The notes below the pieces were generated by a model. That model saw nothing but the letters and a program-made list of their open reading frames with translations, made no database searches and was not told the origin of the DNA. Below, piece by piece: positions 44,312-53,869 of a DNA stretch of 64,000 bases. This DNA comes from Pelagerythrobacter marensis (GTDB lineage: Bacteria; Pseudomonadota; Alphaproteobacteria; Sphingomonadales; Sphingomonadaceae), in NCBI RefSeq assembly GCF_001028625.1, contig NZ_CP011805.1, positions 1,612,001 to 1,676,000 of the forward strand, given 5' to 3'. Position 1 is the stretch's first letter, and the number at the start of each line of letters is the position of its first letter. Position numbers and translations under genes: made by a program.

Positions 44312-45493
44312 ATGAAGCGCATCCTTGCCGGCACGCTTGCCTGCGCCCTCCTCTCCGCGTGTTCCGGTATGGAGGAACCGCCTGCGCCTCAACCGATTCC
44401 GGTCAAGACCTTCGTGGTCGCGAATCAGGCGATTCCCAATGTCGTGGAACTGCCCGGCCGGGTCGAACCCGTGCGCGTGGCCGAAGTGCGCGCGCGCGTG
44501 ACCGGGATCGTCGAGAAGCGGCTGTACGAGGAAGGAACGGACGTTTCGGCCGGTCAGCCACTGTTCCGAATCGATCCGCGCGAACTGCGGGCCGCCCATG
44601 CCCAGACGCAGGCCAGCCTGGCCCGCGCGCGGGCAACCGCCGCCAATGCGCGGGCTGTCGTCGACCGTTATCGCCCGCTCGTGGCCGAAAACGCGATCAG
44701 CAAGCAGGAATACGACGCCGCACTGGCCGCATCCCGCGAAGCCGATGCAAACGTCGCCCAGATCCGCGCCCAGGTGGAAGCTTCGTCGCTTCAGCTCGGC
44801 TATACCACCGTCCGCGCGCCGATCGCCGGGCGTGCTGGCCGCGCGCAGATCACCGAAGGCGCCCTGGTGAACCAGGGCGAAGGCACGCTGCTGACGCGGA
44901 TCGAGCAGATTTCGCCCGTCTATGTCAGCTTCGCCCAGTCGGCGAGCCAGGTCCTCGCATTGCGGCGCGCCGTGGCCGCGGGCGAAATTGCGCTCGACGA
45001 AAACGATCGTATCGAAGTGCGCCTGACCTTCAGCGACGGCACCGAGTATCCGATACCCGGGCACATCGATTTTCTTGCATTCTCGGTCGACGAGCAGACC
45101 GGCACGGTCGAACTTCGTGCAGAATTTCCCAATCCATCGGGCCTGCTTCTGCCGGGTGAGTTCGTTCGTGCGAAGATCTTTGCCGGACAGATCAACGAAG
45201 GGATCGCGGTCCCGCAGCGGGCAGTGACCCTGGGCGAAAGCGGCGGCACGGTTTTCGTCGTCGACGGCGAAGGCAATGCCGCGCTGCGCCCGGTCAAGCT
45301 CGGCTCTATGGTCGATGGTCTCTGGATCATCGAGAGCGGCCTGAAGCCCGGCGACGTCGTGATCGTCAGCAACTTGCAGAAAATTCAGCCGGGCGCTCCG
45401 GTGAAGAACACCAGCGCCCCGGTCAAGGACAAGCCTGCGGCTTCGGCCGCCCCGCCGGCCGCCGGCCAGAATCCCGACGCCAAGGCGCGCTGA
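44312..45493 (+). CDS. RND efflux periplasmic adaptor subunit (MFP, AcrA type)
   Basis: Membrane-fusion protein linking pump and outer-membrane channel, 393 residues. Lipoprotein signal with LLSAC (Cys near residue 16). Lipoyl, hairpin and beta-barrel parts are visible: VELPGRVEPVRVAEVRARVT, the coiled coil around AQTQASLARARATAANAR, and GYTTVRAPIAGRAG. The C-terminus is Ala/Pro/Lys-rich. First gene of the adaptor-permease-OMF operon, under the TetR operator. Confidence 0.95.
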   Translation: MKRILAGTLACALLSACSGMEEPPAPQPIPVKTFVVANQAIPNVVELPGRVEPVRVAEVRARVTGIVEKRLYEEGTDVSAGQPLFRIDPRELRAAHAQTQASLARARATAANARAVVDRYRPLVAENAISKQEYDAALAASREADANVAQIRAQVEASSLQLGYTTVRAPIAGRAGRAQITEGALVNQGEGTLLTRIEQISPVYVSFAQSASQVLALRRAVAAGEIALDENDRIEVRLTFSDGTEYPIPGHIDFLAFSVDEQTGTVELRAEFPNPSGLLLPGEFVRAKIFAGQINEGIAVPQRAVTLGESGGTVFVVDGEGNAALRPVKLGSMVDGLWIIESGLKPGDVVIVSNLQKIQPGAPVKNTSAPVKDKPAASAAPPAAGQNPDAKAR

Positions 45494-45496
45494 ACC

Positions 45497-48400
45497 ATGG
45501 CCCAGTTCTTCATCAATCGCCCGATTTTCGCTTGGGTGGTCGCGCTCGGCATCCTGCTTGCCGGTCTGATCGCACTGCGCGCGCTGCCGATCGAACAGTA
45601 TCCCGAGGTGGCCCCGCCCTCCCTCGCGATCAATGTGATCTATCCCGGCGCGGATGCCGAAACGCTGGAAGAAAACGTCACCCAGGTGATCGAACAGCAG
45701 CTCAACGGTGTGGAGGGTTTCCTCTACATGTCATCGTCGAGCCAGTCGAACGGCACGGCGACGATCACGATCACGTTCGAAGCCGGGACCGATATCGACA
45801 TCGCCCAGACCGAAGTGCAGAACCGCCTTTCGACGGTAGAGGCGCGCCTGCCCGAGGAAGTGCGCCGACAGGGCATCACCGTCCGCCAGGCGGATGACAC
45901 CTTCCTGATGATCGTTGCGCTGACTTCGGAAAGCGGCACGCTCGACAGCACCGATCTGGGCAATATCGCCACCAATCAGGTGATCGACGAGCTGCGGCGG
46001 GTCCCCGGCGTTGGCGATGTCATGCTGTTCGGTTCCGGCTATGCCATGCGCATCTGGCTCGATCCCGATGCGCTGGCGTCGTACAATCTCTCGCCCAGCG
46101 CCGTTCTTGCCGCGATCCGCGAACAGAACAGCCAGACGGCCGGCGGCGCCATCGGCGCTCAGCCGATCATGGACGGGCAGCAGATCAACGCCACGATCTC
46201 CACCGAAGGGCGCTTCACCACGCCGGAAGAGTTCGAGAACATCATCCTGCGCGCCAATACCGGCGCAGCGGTCGTCCGTCTGGGCGAGGTCGCGCGGGTA
46301 GAACTGGGCGCGCAGACTTACGCCAGCTCGACCGAACTCAATGGCAAACCGATGGCCGGCATGGCCGTGCAGCTCGGCACCGGCGCCAACGCGCTCGAGG
46401 CGGCTCGCGGCGTGAAGGAACGCCTGGCCGAACTGGACCCGACGCTTCCCGGCGACGCCACCTGGTCGATCCCCTACGATACGACGCCGTTCGTCGAGGC
46501 CTCGATCGAAGAAGTCGCCAAGACCCTTGTCGAGGCGATGATCCTGGTCTTCCTGGTCATGTTCCTGTTCCTGCAGAACTGGCGCGCGACCCTGATTCCG
46601 ACGCTGGTCGTGCCGATCGCGCTCGCCGGGGCGTGCCTCGGCCTGTGGCTGCTGGGTTTTTCGATCAACGTGCTGTCGCTGTTCGGCATGGTGCTGGCGA
46701 TCGGCATTCTGGTCGACGACGCGATCGTGGTGATCGAAAACGTCGAACGGATTATGCGCGAGGAAGGCCTCCCCCCGCTGGAGGCGACGCGCAAGGCCAT
46801 GGGGCAGATCACCGGCGCGATCATCGGCATCACGCTGGTGCTGATTGCCGTGTTCGTCCCGATGGCGTTCTTCCCCGGATCGACGGGCGGAATCTATCGT
46901 CAGTTCTCGGTCACGCTGGCGATCGCGATCTTCTTTTCCGCATTGCTCGCTCTTTCGCTTACGCCTGCGCTGTGCGCGACATTCCTGAAGCCGATGTCGC
47001 ACGACGACGATGCCCAATCGGCGGAGGATGACGATCGGGAACTGCCGCCCGGCTGGCGCGGCCACCTCGAACGGGCGCGCCGCGCGCTCGCGAAGTTCTT
47101 CGGCCGTTTCAACCGTTGGTTCGCCCGGATGACGGAGAAGTACGGTCGGGCCAATGACAGGATTCTGTCGAAGCCGATGCGCGCTTTCGCGATATTCCTT
47201 GCCCTGGCAGCGGTTACCGTCCTGCTGTTCATGCGCCTCCCCAGCGCCTTCCTGCCGACGGAGGATCAGGGCTATCTGATCACCGCGGTTCAGGCGCCCC
47301 CGGGCGCGACGCAGGAACGCACCGACGAAGCGCTGAAACCCGTCACCGATTTCTGGCTCGGTCGGGAAGAAGTGCAGAACCACGTGGTCGTGCGCGGCTT
47401 CAGCTTCTTCGGCCAGGGTCAGAACAACGCGATAATGTTCTCCAGCTTCAAGCCGTGGGACGAGCGTACCGCGCCCGGAAGCAGCGCCGAAGCAATGCTG
47501 GGCCAAGCGATGGGTACGTTCATGCAGAACGACGGCGCGATGGCCTTCGTCATCCAGCCGCCATCCATCCAATCGCTGGGTACCGCCAGCGGCTTCACCC
47601 TGAAACTGCAGGATCGCGGCGGATTGGGACGCGAAGCGCTGACGGCGGCGCGCGATCAGCTGCTCGGCATGGCATCGCAGAGCTCGATGATCGCCAACCT
47701 GCGACCTGAAGACCAGGGCCCGAGCCCAGAGCTGGAAGTGAACATCGACCGGGTGCAGGCACGCGCACTGGGGCTGTCGCTGGACGATGTAAACGCGGCA
47801 CTCTCGATCACGTTCGGCTCGGCATATGCCAACGACTTCAACCGCGACGGGCGCGTGCTGCAGGTTCTGGTCCAGGCCGATGCTCGCTATCGCATGCAGC
47901 CGGACGACGTGCTGTCGCTGCGCATCCCGAACCAGCAGGGCGAACTCGTGCCGTTCAGCGCCTTTGCCGAAGTGGAATGGTCTGCCGGGCCGGCCAGCCT
48001 GTCGCGCTACAACGGCTATCCCGCGATGACGCTTTCCGGGATGGCGGCGCCCGGCGAATCCTCCGGCGCCGCGCTGGAGGAAATGGAACGGCTCGCCAGC
48101 CAGTTGCCTCAGGGAATTGGCTACGAGTGGACCGGCATTTCGTTCGAGGAAAAGCAGGCCGGCGGCCAGATTGGCCTGTTGCTCGGCCTTTCCGTTGTGA
48201 TCGTGTTCCTGGTCCTGGCCGCATTGTACGAAAGTTGGGCGGTACCGCTGGCGATCCTGCTGATCGTTCCCATGGGCGTGCTCGGCGCGGTGCTGTTTTC
48301 CATGGCGCGGGGCCTGTCGGCCGACATCTACTTCAACGTCGGCCTGATCACGATCATCGGTCTCGCGGCCAAGAACGCAATTCTCATCGCCGAATTCGCA

Positions 48401-48727
48401 ATTGAAGAGGAAGCACGCGGCAAGCGCCGGATCGATGCGGTAAAGGCGGCAGCGCGACTGCGTCTGCGCCCGATCATCATGACCTCGCTCGCCTTCACAA
48501 TGGGCATGGTTCCCCTGGCGCTCGCGAGCGGAGCCGGCGCGGCCAGCCGGATCGCGGTGGGCACCGGGGTTATGGGCGGAATGATTGCGGCGACGGTGCT
48601 GGGCATATTCCTGATCCCGATGCTCTATCTGCTCATCCGGCGGAATATCAGCCGCAAGCAACCGGTCGCCGCCGGACAGGTCGACGATGTGCCTGCCGCC
48701 GCGACCGGGGAGGAGCCTGCCCGATGA
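45497..48727 (+). CDS. RND efflux transporter permease (HAE1 family)
   Basis: Full-length AcrB-type pump, 1076 residues. N-terminus MAQFFINRPIFAWVVALGIL is the classical HAE1 opening. TM4 relay motif GILVDDAIVVIENVER near residue 405, and GLAAKNAILIAEFA near residue 955. The central loop between the halves is slightly longer than usual, with an acidic DDDAQSAEDDDRE insert near residue 505. It starts 3 bases after the adaptor stop and overlaps the OMF gene by 4 bases. Substrate range is probably broad and hydrophobic. Confidence 0.97.
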   Translation: MAQFFINRPIFAWVVALGILLAGLIALRALPIEQYPEVAPPSLAINVIYPGADAETLEENVTQVIEQQLNGVEGFLYMSSSSQSNGTATITITFEAGTDIDIAQTEVQNRLSTVEARLPEEVRRQGITVRQADDTFLMIVALTSESGTLDSTDLGNIATNQVIDELRRVPGVGDVMLFGSGYAMRIWLDPDALASYNLSPSAVLAAIREQNSQTAGGAIGAQPIMDGQQINATISTEGRFTTPEEFENIILRANTGAAVVRLGEVARVELGAQTYASSTELNGKPMAGMAVQLGTGANALEAARGVKERLAELDPTLPGDATWSIPYDTTPFVEASIEEVAKTLVEAMILVFLVMFLFLQNWRATLIPTLVVPIALAGACLGLWLLGFSINVLSLFGMVLAIGILVDDAIVVIENVERIMREEGLPPLEATRKAMGQITGAIIGITLVLIAVFVPMAFFPGSTGGIYRQFSVTLAIAIFFSALLALSLTPALCATFLKPMSHDDDAQSAEDDDRELPPGWRGHLERARRALAKFFGRFNRWFARMTEKYGRANDRILSKPMRAFAIFLALAAVTVLLFMRLPSAFLPTEDQGYLITAVQAPPGATQERTDEALKPVTDFWLGREEVQNHVVVRGFSFFGQGQNNAIMFSSFKPWDERTAPGSSAEAMLGQAMGTFMQNDGAMAFVIQPPSIQSLGTASGFTLKLQDRGGLGREALTAARDQLLGMASQSSMIANLRPEDQGPSPELEVNIDRVQARALGLSLDDVNAALSITFGSAYANDFNRDGRVLQVLVQADARYRMQPDDVLSLRIPNQQGELVPFSAFAEVEWSAGPASLSRYNGYPAMTLSGMAAPGESSGAALEEMERLASQLPQGIGYEWTGISFEEKQAGGQIGLLLGLSVVIVFLVLAALYESWAVPLAILLIVPMGVLGAVLFSMARGLSADIYFNVGLITIIGLAAKNAILIAEFAIEEEARGKRRIDAVKAAARLRLRPIIMTSLAFTMGMVPLALASGAGAASRIAVGTGVMGGMIAATVLGIFLIPMLYLLIRRNISRKQPVAAGQVDDVPAAATGEEPAR

Positions 48728-50142
48728 AACGCCTGATCGCTTTGACAGTGCTGCCCGCGGCGCTTGCGGGCTGCACCAGCCTCGCCCCTGAACATTCGCG
48801 CCCGGAACTGCCGGTCGCGCCGGAGTACGACACCGCACTGCGCCCGGATGGCACCGTGGTCGCCTCGCAGCTTTCCTATCGCGAATGGTTTGCCGATCCC
48901 CGGCTTCGGACACTGGTCGCGACCGCGCTGGAGAACAACCGCGACCTTGTGGCCGCAACCGCCAGGATAGAGCAGGCACGTGCGCGCTATCGTATCGAAG
49001 ACAGCCGCCGGTTGCCTACTGCCGTAGCCGACGCCAGCGGCACGCGTGCACGCCAGAGCGTCACGACCGGCGCGGGGGGCCCTGCCGTTCCCGTCACCGG
49101 CAATCGGTTCCAGATCGGCGTCGGCGTCAGCGCGTTCGAACTCGATTTCTGGGGCCGCGTCGCCAATCTCAGCGACGCCGCGCGGGCGGAATACCTTGCG
49201 ACGATCGCCGCACAGCGCGCGTTCTATCTTTCGCTGATTGCCGACACCGCCAACACCTATTTCGAGATCGTCGAAACCGAAGAACAGATTGCCCTGGCCG
49301 AAGCGACCACAGAGAGCCGGCGCGAAGGCTTGCGTATCGCGAAGCTCCGGCTCGATTCCGGCGTGACGTCGGCGCTTCCCTATCGTCAGGCCGAAACGCT
49401 TCTGACGCAGGCGGAACAGCAACTGGCGGCCGAGCGCCTGGCGCTGGCGCAATTGCGCAATCAATTGCTCGTTCTGGTTGGCGGAAGGGAGCCCGCCGCG
49501 CTCCCGCAAGGCATACCCCTTGCGGCTCAGACGAACGGGCACCAGTTGGCCGCCGGCATGCCATCCGATCTGCTGCTGGTACGCCCGGACATAGTCGCCG
49601 CGGAAGAACGCCTGCGCGCAGCGCGCGCCAACATCGGCGCCGCCCGGGCCGCCTTCTTCCCGACCATCTCGCTGACCGGGAGCACGGGCTTCGCTTCAGG
49701 CAGCCTCGATAATCTGTTCGATTCCGATGGTTTCGGGTGGAGCTTTGGCCCGTCGATCAGCCTTCCGATCTTCGACTGGGGGGCACGCGAGGCGAACCTC
49801 GATCTGGCGCGCGCACTGGAGGTAGAGGAAGTCGCCAATTACGACCGCACCGTGCAAACGGCCTTCCGCGAAGTGTCCGACGCGCTCGCCGGGCGCCGTT
49901 ATCTGGCGGAACAGGTCGAAACGCTCGAACGCGCCGTGGTGGCGCAGGAACGCATCGCACGGATAGCGCGCCTGCGGTATCGCGAAGGGGTCGCGGACTA
50001 TCTCGAAGTCCTCGATGCCGAACGCAACCTGTTCACTGCCCAGCAGCAGCTCCTGGCCACCCGGCGCGGCGCCCTGCAAAACCAGGCCACGTTGTTTGTC
50101 GCACTTGGTGGTGGGTTCGAGCGCAGCGAAGATCCGTCTTAA
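48724..50142 (+). CDS. RND efflux outer-membrane lipoprotein (NodT family)
   Basis: Outer-membrane channel of the second pump, 472 residues. Lipobox LAGC (Cys near residue 17) after MKRLIALTVLPAALAGC. OEP repeats include WFADPRLRTLVATALENNRDL, FELDFWGRVANLSDAARAEY and RVREGVADYLEVLDAERNLF-like segments. ATG overlaps the permease stop. The final stop codon overlaps that of the convergent repair gene (TTAA at 50139-50142), so no intergenic space remains. Confidence 0.95.
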   Translation: MKRLIALTVLPAALAGCTSLAPEHSRPELPVAPEYDTALRPDGTVVASQLSYREWFADPRLRTLVATALENNRDLVAATARIEQARARYRIEDSRRLPTAVADASGTRARQSVTTGAGGPAVPVTGNRFQIGVGVSAFELDFWGRVANLSDAARAEYLATIAAQRAFYLSLIADTANTYFEIVETEEQIALAEATTESRREGLRIAKLRLDSGVTSALPYRQAETLLTQAEQQLAAERLALAQLRNQLLVLVGGREPAALPQGIPLAAQTNGHQLAAGMPSDLLLVRPDIVAAEERLRAARANIGAARAAFFPTISLTGSTGFASGSLDNLFDSDGFGWSFGPSISLPIFDWGAREANLDLARALEVEEVANYDRTVQTAFREVSDALAGRRYLAEQVETLERAVVAQERIARIARLRYREGVADYLEVLDAERNLFTAQQQLLATRRGALQNQATLFVALGGGFERSEDPS

Positions 50143-51572
50143 GCCGCTTCTTCATCCAGCCTCTGCCTGACGGCGGCGAGATCCCGCTCGAACAGCCGCG
50201 TCTGCTCCGCCGCCGCATCGCCTTCCAGCCTCAGCAGGTAGGATGGGTGCGCGGTGATCCACAGCTCGGTGCCATCTTCCAGGATCATCGGCTCGCCCCG
50301 CACCTTGGAGATGCTGACCGATCTGCCGAGAATCGCCCGGGCGGCGCTGGCGCCCAGGGCCAGAATGACCCGCGGCTTTACAATCGCGCGTTCGGTCTCC
50401 AGCCACCAGCGGCAGGTATCGATCTCTTTCGCGCCCGGCGTCTGGTGAATGCGCCGCTTGCCGCGGGCCCTATGCTTGAAGTGCTTCACAGCATTGGTGA
50501 GATAGGCCTTGTCTCGCGGAATGGCCGCCTTTTCGAGATGCCTGTCCAGCAACTGACCGGCAGGCCCCACAAAGGGCCGTCGTTCACGCTCTTCCCGATC
50601 GCCGGGCTGTTCGCCGACGATCATCAACGCAGGCTCGATCGGCCCCTCGCCCATCACCGACCGACTTTCGCTGCAACCGATTGCGCATTTTCGACACGCT
50701 TCGATTGCGGCGCCGATGCCTTCGAGAGTTTGCGGCCGTTCCTCGAAAATCGGTGCCCCTGCTGCAATCATCTGCGCTTCGCGCTTCTGCGCGCCAGCCA
50801 CGAGAGCGGGAATGATGGTCGCTTCGGGCAGGTTCTTCCAGTACTTGCGCGGCATTTCGCTGGTCATGGCCTTGATCTTGAGCCGCGCCGGATTGAAGAT
50901 CGAGGCATAGTAGGCACGCCACAGATCCTCGACCGAATCCCCTTGCGGTGCGTCTTCTCTTCGCGCGGGCGGCCCAAACGTCAAAGCATCGCCGTCCCAA
51001 TGCAGACATCCGCGGGGCGTCAGGATCGACCACGCCATGCTCGCGAAACGTCGTTGAAAGAACCCGGCATTGGCGCGCACTATGTGATGTTCCGGCTCGA
51101 ACCATGCGACATAGCGTCCCGCGTCTGTATCACGATCCGCGGGGACACGCCGAAACCGGACGAACGCATGCATCTTGTGGCTGTCCCGCCGGACCGCCTT
51201 ATCCAGTTCTTCCAGCAGGCGGACATCCCTGTCGGTGCGGTCTTCCATCAGCCGGCCATTCGCCTGCAGACGCCAGAGCAACCGATAGAGAAGGGAAAAC
51301 CGCCGAGGGTCGGAGTGAAGCGCAGCGTTCTTCGCCAGTTGGAGAAAGCGCCTGTTGGCCCGAATTTCAGGGCCCGGCGATGATGGCGCGGGCAGCGCGC
51401 TGCCACCCGCGAACAAGTCGGCGGTCGCGCCCGCTTCGGTCCAGACGACTGCCTCAGGCGCTATCGCCTGTTGCATCAGCGCTCGCGCTCTATCCCGCCA
51501 GAATGCGAAATCGTCCGGTTGGGGCAGCACGACCGTATAGCTGGGGCCGGATGATGCATTGGCGGCCGTCAT
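50139..51572 (-). CDS. UdgX-type uracil-DNA-binding protein fused to DUF4130 domain
   Basis: A 477-residue two-domain DNA-repair protein. Residues about 1-250 match the DUF4130 / TIGR03915 type (VLPQPDDFAFWRDRARALM, MHAFVRFRRVP). Residues about 265-477 form a uracil-DNA glycosylase domain with the Fe-S Cys residues and GEQPGDREERERRPFVGPAG. The UdgX signature KRRIHQTPG is present, whose His in mycobacterial UdgX becomes covalently bound to the DNA abasic site. It overlaps the radical SAM gene (ATGA), forming an operon behind a LexA box. Confidence 0.9.
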   Translation of the reverse strand: MTAANASSGPSYTVVLPQPDDFAFWRDRARALMQQAIAPEAVVWTEAGATADLFAGGSALPAPSSPGPEIRANRRFLQLAKNAALHSDPRRFSLLYRLLWRLQANGRLMEDRTDRDVRLLEELDKAVRRDSHKMHAFVRFRRVPADRDTDAGRYVAWFEPEHHIVRANAGFFQRRFASMAWSILTPRGCLHWDGDALTFGPPARREDAPQGDSVEDLWRAYYASIFNPARLKIKAMTSEMPRKYWKNLPEATIIPALVAGAQKREAQMIAAGAPIFEERPQTLEGIGAAIEACRKCAIGCSESRSVMGEGPIEPALMIVGEQPGDREERERRPFVGPAGQLLDRHLEKAAIPRDKAYLTNAVKHFKHRARGKRRIHQTPGAKEIDTCRWWLETERAIVKPRVILALGASAARAILGRSVSISKVRGEPMILEDGTELWITAHPSYLLRLEGDAAAEQTRLFERDLAAVRQRLDEEAA

Positions 51573-52813
51573 GCCGGAAACAGCTCCATCTGCTCGTGCC
51601 GGGGGGCCACCAGGGATCGCAAGTCGCCGCGATCGATCAATCGCGTGGGGCGCCAGTCGGCGGCGCAGATGAAAGGGCGCACTTTCGCTATCGACACGGT
51701 GAGACGCGCGACATCTTCCAGCCGCAGCGACTTGTGTCGCCGCGCCGCGACAATCCGGTTGACTGCGGTCACTCCGAGGCCCGGAACGCGATACAGCATT
51801 TCGCGAGGCGCACGGTTCACATCGAGCGGAAACGTCTCACGGAATTTGAGGGCCCATGCCAGCTTGGGATCCATATCCAGCGGCAGATTGCCATGGCTAT
51901 CGGTCGCTGCGACCACCTCGCTCGCCCGGTAGCCATAGAACCGGATCAGCCAGTCCGACTGGTATAGCCGATGTTCGCGAACGAGCGGCGGCCGCTTGAG
52001 CGGCAGCACGGCGCTGGAATCGGGAATCGGGCTGAACGCGGAATAATACACCCGCCGCAGGCCGAACTTGCCATAGAGCCGGTTCGCCCGGTTCACGATA
52101 TCCGCATCGCTCGCCTGGTCAGCACCCACGATCATCTGCGTCGATTGACCGGCCGGTGCGAAACGGGGGGCGTACTTGAAACGGGTGCGGGCATCCCTGG
52201 CATCCAGAATGTCAGCCCTGGTCCTGCCCATCGCGCCCTCGATCTGGCGCGCATTCTTGTCCGGCGCCAGGCGGGTCAATCCGCGGTCGGTGGGCAGTTC
52301 GACGTTGATCGAAACCCGGTCGGCATAGAAGCCTGCCCGATGGACCAGCTCCGCATCGGCCTCGGGTATTGTCTTGAGGTGGATATAACCCCTGAAATCA
52401 TGATCTTCGCGCAAGATTCGGGCGGATTCGATCAATTGTTCCATTGTTCGGTCGGCGCTTTTCACGATGCCCGAAGACAGGAACAGACCCTCGATATAGT
52501 TCCTCCGGTAGAAGCTGATCGTCAGATCGGCCACTTCCTGCGGTGTGAACCGCGCCCGCCGCACGTTGCTGCTCTTCCGGTTGATGCAGTAATGGCAATC
52601 GAAGATGCAGTGGTTGGTCAGAAGGATCTTGAGCAACGAAATGCATCGGCCATCGGGGGCATAAGCGTGGCAGATCCCCATACCCTCGGTCGACCCGATG
52701 CCCTTGCCGCCCAGAGAATTGCGTTTAGCGGTGCCCGAAGAAGCGCAGGACGCGTCGTATTTCGCCGCATCCGCTAGAATCGCAAGCCTTTCCAGGATCG
52801 AGTTTTTCGACAT
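51569..52813 (-). CDS. Putative DNA modification/repair radical SAM protein (TIGR03916 type)
   Basis: A 414-residue radical SAM enzyme. The cluster motif CIFDCHYC (Cx3Cx2C) is near residue 75, after GRCISLLKILLTNH. A C-terminal helix-hairpin-helix-like segment reads YRVPGLGVTAVNRIVAARRH, expected to bind DNA. Such proteins occur next to DUF4130/UdgX genes; the reaction is not known. ATG at 52813 (MSKNSILERLAIL). Three bases upstream is a LexA box, so induction by DNA damage is likely. Confidence 0.88.
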   Translation of the reverse strand: MSKNSILERLAILADAAKYDASCASSGTAKRNSLGGKGIGSTEGMGICHAYAPDGRCISLLKILLTNHCIFDCHYCINRKSSNVRRARFTPQEVADLTISFYRRNYIEGLFLSSGIVKSADRTMEQLIESARILREDHDFRGYIHLKTIPEADAELVHRAGFYADRVSINVELPTDRGLTRLAPDKNARQIEGAMGRTRADILDARDARTRFKYAPRFAPAGQSTQMIVGADQASDADIVNRANRLYGKFGLRRVYYSAFSPIPDSSAVLPLKRPPLVREHRLYQSDWLIRFYGYRASEVVAATDSHGNLPLDMDPKLAWALKFRETFPLDVNRAPREMLYRVPGLGVTAVNRIVAARRHKSLRLEDVARLTVSIAKVRPFICAADWRPTRLIDRGDLRSLVAPRHEQMELFPA

Positions 52814-52815
52814 AT

Positions 52816-52830
52816 GTTCGCCATATGTTC
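52816..52830. promoter_or_regulatory. LexA (SOS) box upstream of the radical SAM-UdgX operon
   Basis: GTTC-GCCATAT-GTTC is an exact match to the alphaproteobacterial LexA consensus GTTC-N7-GTTC. It lies 3-17 bases before the start codon, close enough to block transcription or initiation. This is the only such box I noticed near a gene start in the window. Confidence 0.8.
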
Positions 52831-52918
52831 CAATAAAAACCCTGTCGAGGTTTATCCGGCAAGTTGACAAAGATCAGTTGTCCCCGCCCCGGATCGATAC
52901 TCGATACAATCGGGAAAA

Positions 52919-52995
52919 TGGCGCGCCCGGCAGGACTCGAACCTGCTGCCTCAAGATTAGAAGTCTCGCGCTCTATCCAGATGAGCTACGGGCGC
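52919..52995 (-). tRNA. tRNA-Arg (anticodon TCT), CCA encoded
   Basis: Minus-strand cloverleaf of 77 bases: acceptor GCGCCCG pairs with CGGGCGC, D-arm contains AGCTCATCTGGATAGAGC, the anticodon loop is CTTCTAA (anticodon TCT, reading AGA), and the T-arm has GGTTCGAGTCC. The terminal CCA is encoded. It ends 105 bases upstream of the radical SAM start. Confidence 0.95.
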
Positions 52996-53052
52996 GCGCG
53001 GGGCGAGCCATAGCGTGCTTTTCCGGCCGCGCAAATCGGGTTAGGCAGCCTT

Positions 53053-53799
53053 ATGGCCGACACTCCGCAGCGCATCGACACCGGCGGCGAGACCCCGCCC
53101 GCGTTCCGCTATTACGATCTGATCATGGCGGCGTTCGTCGCCATCCTGCTGCTTTCCAACATCATCGGTGCATCCAAACCATCGTACATCACACTGCCCG
53201 GCGGCACCGAATGGTCGTTCGGCGCCGGCGTGCTGTTCTTCCCGATCAGCTACATCATCGGTGACGTTCTGACGGAAGTTTACGGCTACGCCCGCGCCCG
53301 CCGGGTGATCTGGACCGGCTTTGCGGCACTGGCGTTTATGGCGCTGATGGCCTGGGTCGTGGTCGCCCTGCCGCCCGCAGCCGGATGGCCGGGGCAAGAG
53401 GCTTACGAATTCGTGTTCGGCAATTCGTGGCGCATCGTCCTCGCGTCAATGGTGGCATTCTGGGCGGGGGAATTCGCCAACAGTTTCGTGCTCGCGAAGA
53501 TGAAAGTCTGGACCGGTGGCAAGGCGCTGTGGACGCGGACGATCGGATCGACAGTGGTGGGACAGGGGCTGGACAGTCTGATCTTCTACCCGCTCGCCTT
53601 CTGGGGCCTGGCCGGTTGGCCGGTCGAACTGTTGTGGCAGGTCGTGCTGTCGCAATGGCTGATCAAGACGGCGTGGGAAGCGTTGCTGACCCCGGTGACT
53701 TATCTCGCGGTCGGCGCGCTCAAGCGGCGCGAAGGCATTGACATCTACGATACCGGAACGGACTTCTCGCCCTTCGCTTCCGCCCAGCGGCCCCGATAG
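53053..53799 (+). CDS. yhhQ: Queuosine precursor transporter YhhQ
   Basis: Inner-membrane importer of preQ0/preQ1 (VUT/DUF165 family), 248 residues with about six membrane segments. Typical segments are LLLSNIIGASKP, FPISYIIGDVLTEVYGYARARRVIW, AFWAGEFANSFVLAKMKVWTGG and a late GSTVVGQGLDSLIFYPLAFWG. It lets the cell salvage precursors for queuosine in tRNA wobble positions. A single gene, convergent with the TonB receptor. Confidence 0.95.
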   Translation: MADTPQRIDTGGETPPAFRYYDLIMAAFVAILLLSNIIGASKPSYITLPGGTEWSFGAGVLFFPISYIIGDVLTEVYGYARARRVIWTGFAALAFMALMAWVVVALPPAAGWPGQEAYEFVFGNSWRIVLASMVAFWAGEFANSFVLAKMKVWTGGKALWTRTIGSTVVGQGLDSLIFYPLAFWGLAGWPVELLWQVVLSQWLIKTAWEALLTPVTYLAVGALKRREGIDIYDTGTDFSPFASAQRPR

Positions 53800-53814
53800 A
53801 GCGGGTGAAAGAAA

Positions 53815-53843
53815 GAAGGGCCGGACGCATGGCCCGGCCCTTC
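53815..53843. terminator. Bidirectional terminator between yhhQ and TonB receptor
   Basis: Stem GAAGGGCCGG paired with CCGGCCCTTC (10 bp, 9-base loop) between two convergent genes. Its A-rich left side and pyrimidine-rich right side suit termination from both directions. Confidence 0.75.
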
Positions 53844-53869
53844 TCCTCCTCCTCCCGAGCGGATGGTGA

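Noticed and set aside
45731..48979. A 1082-codon open frame opposite the RND permease
   Set aside because: Exactly mirrors the permease and its neighbours; Arg/Gln/His-rich translation with no domain.
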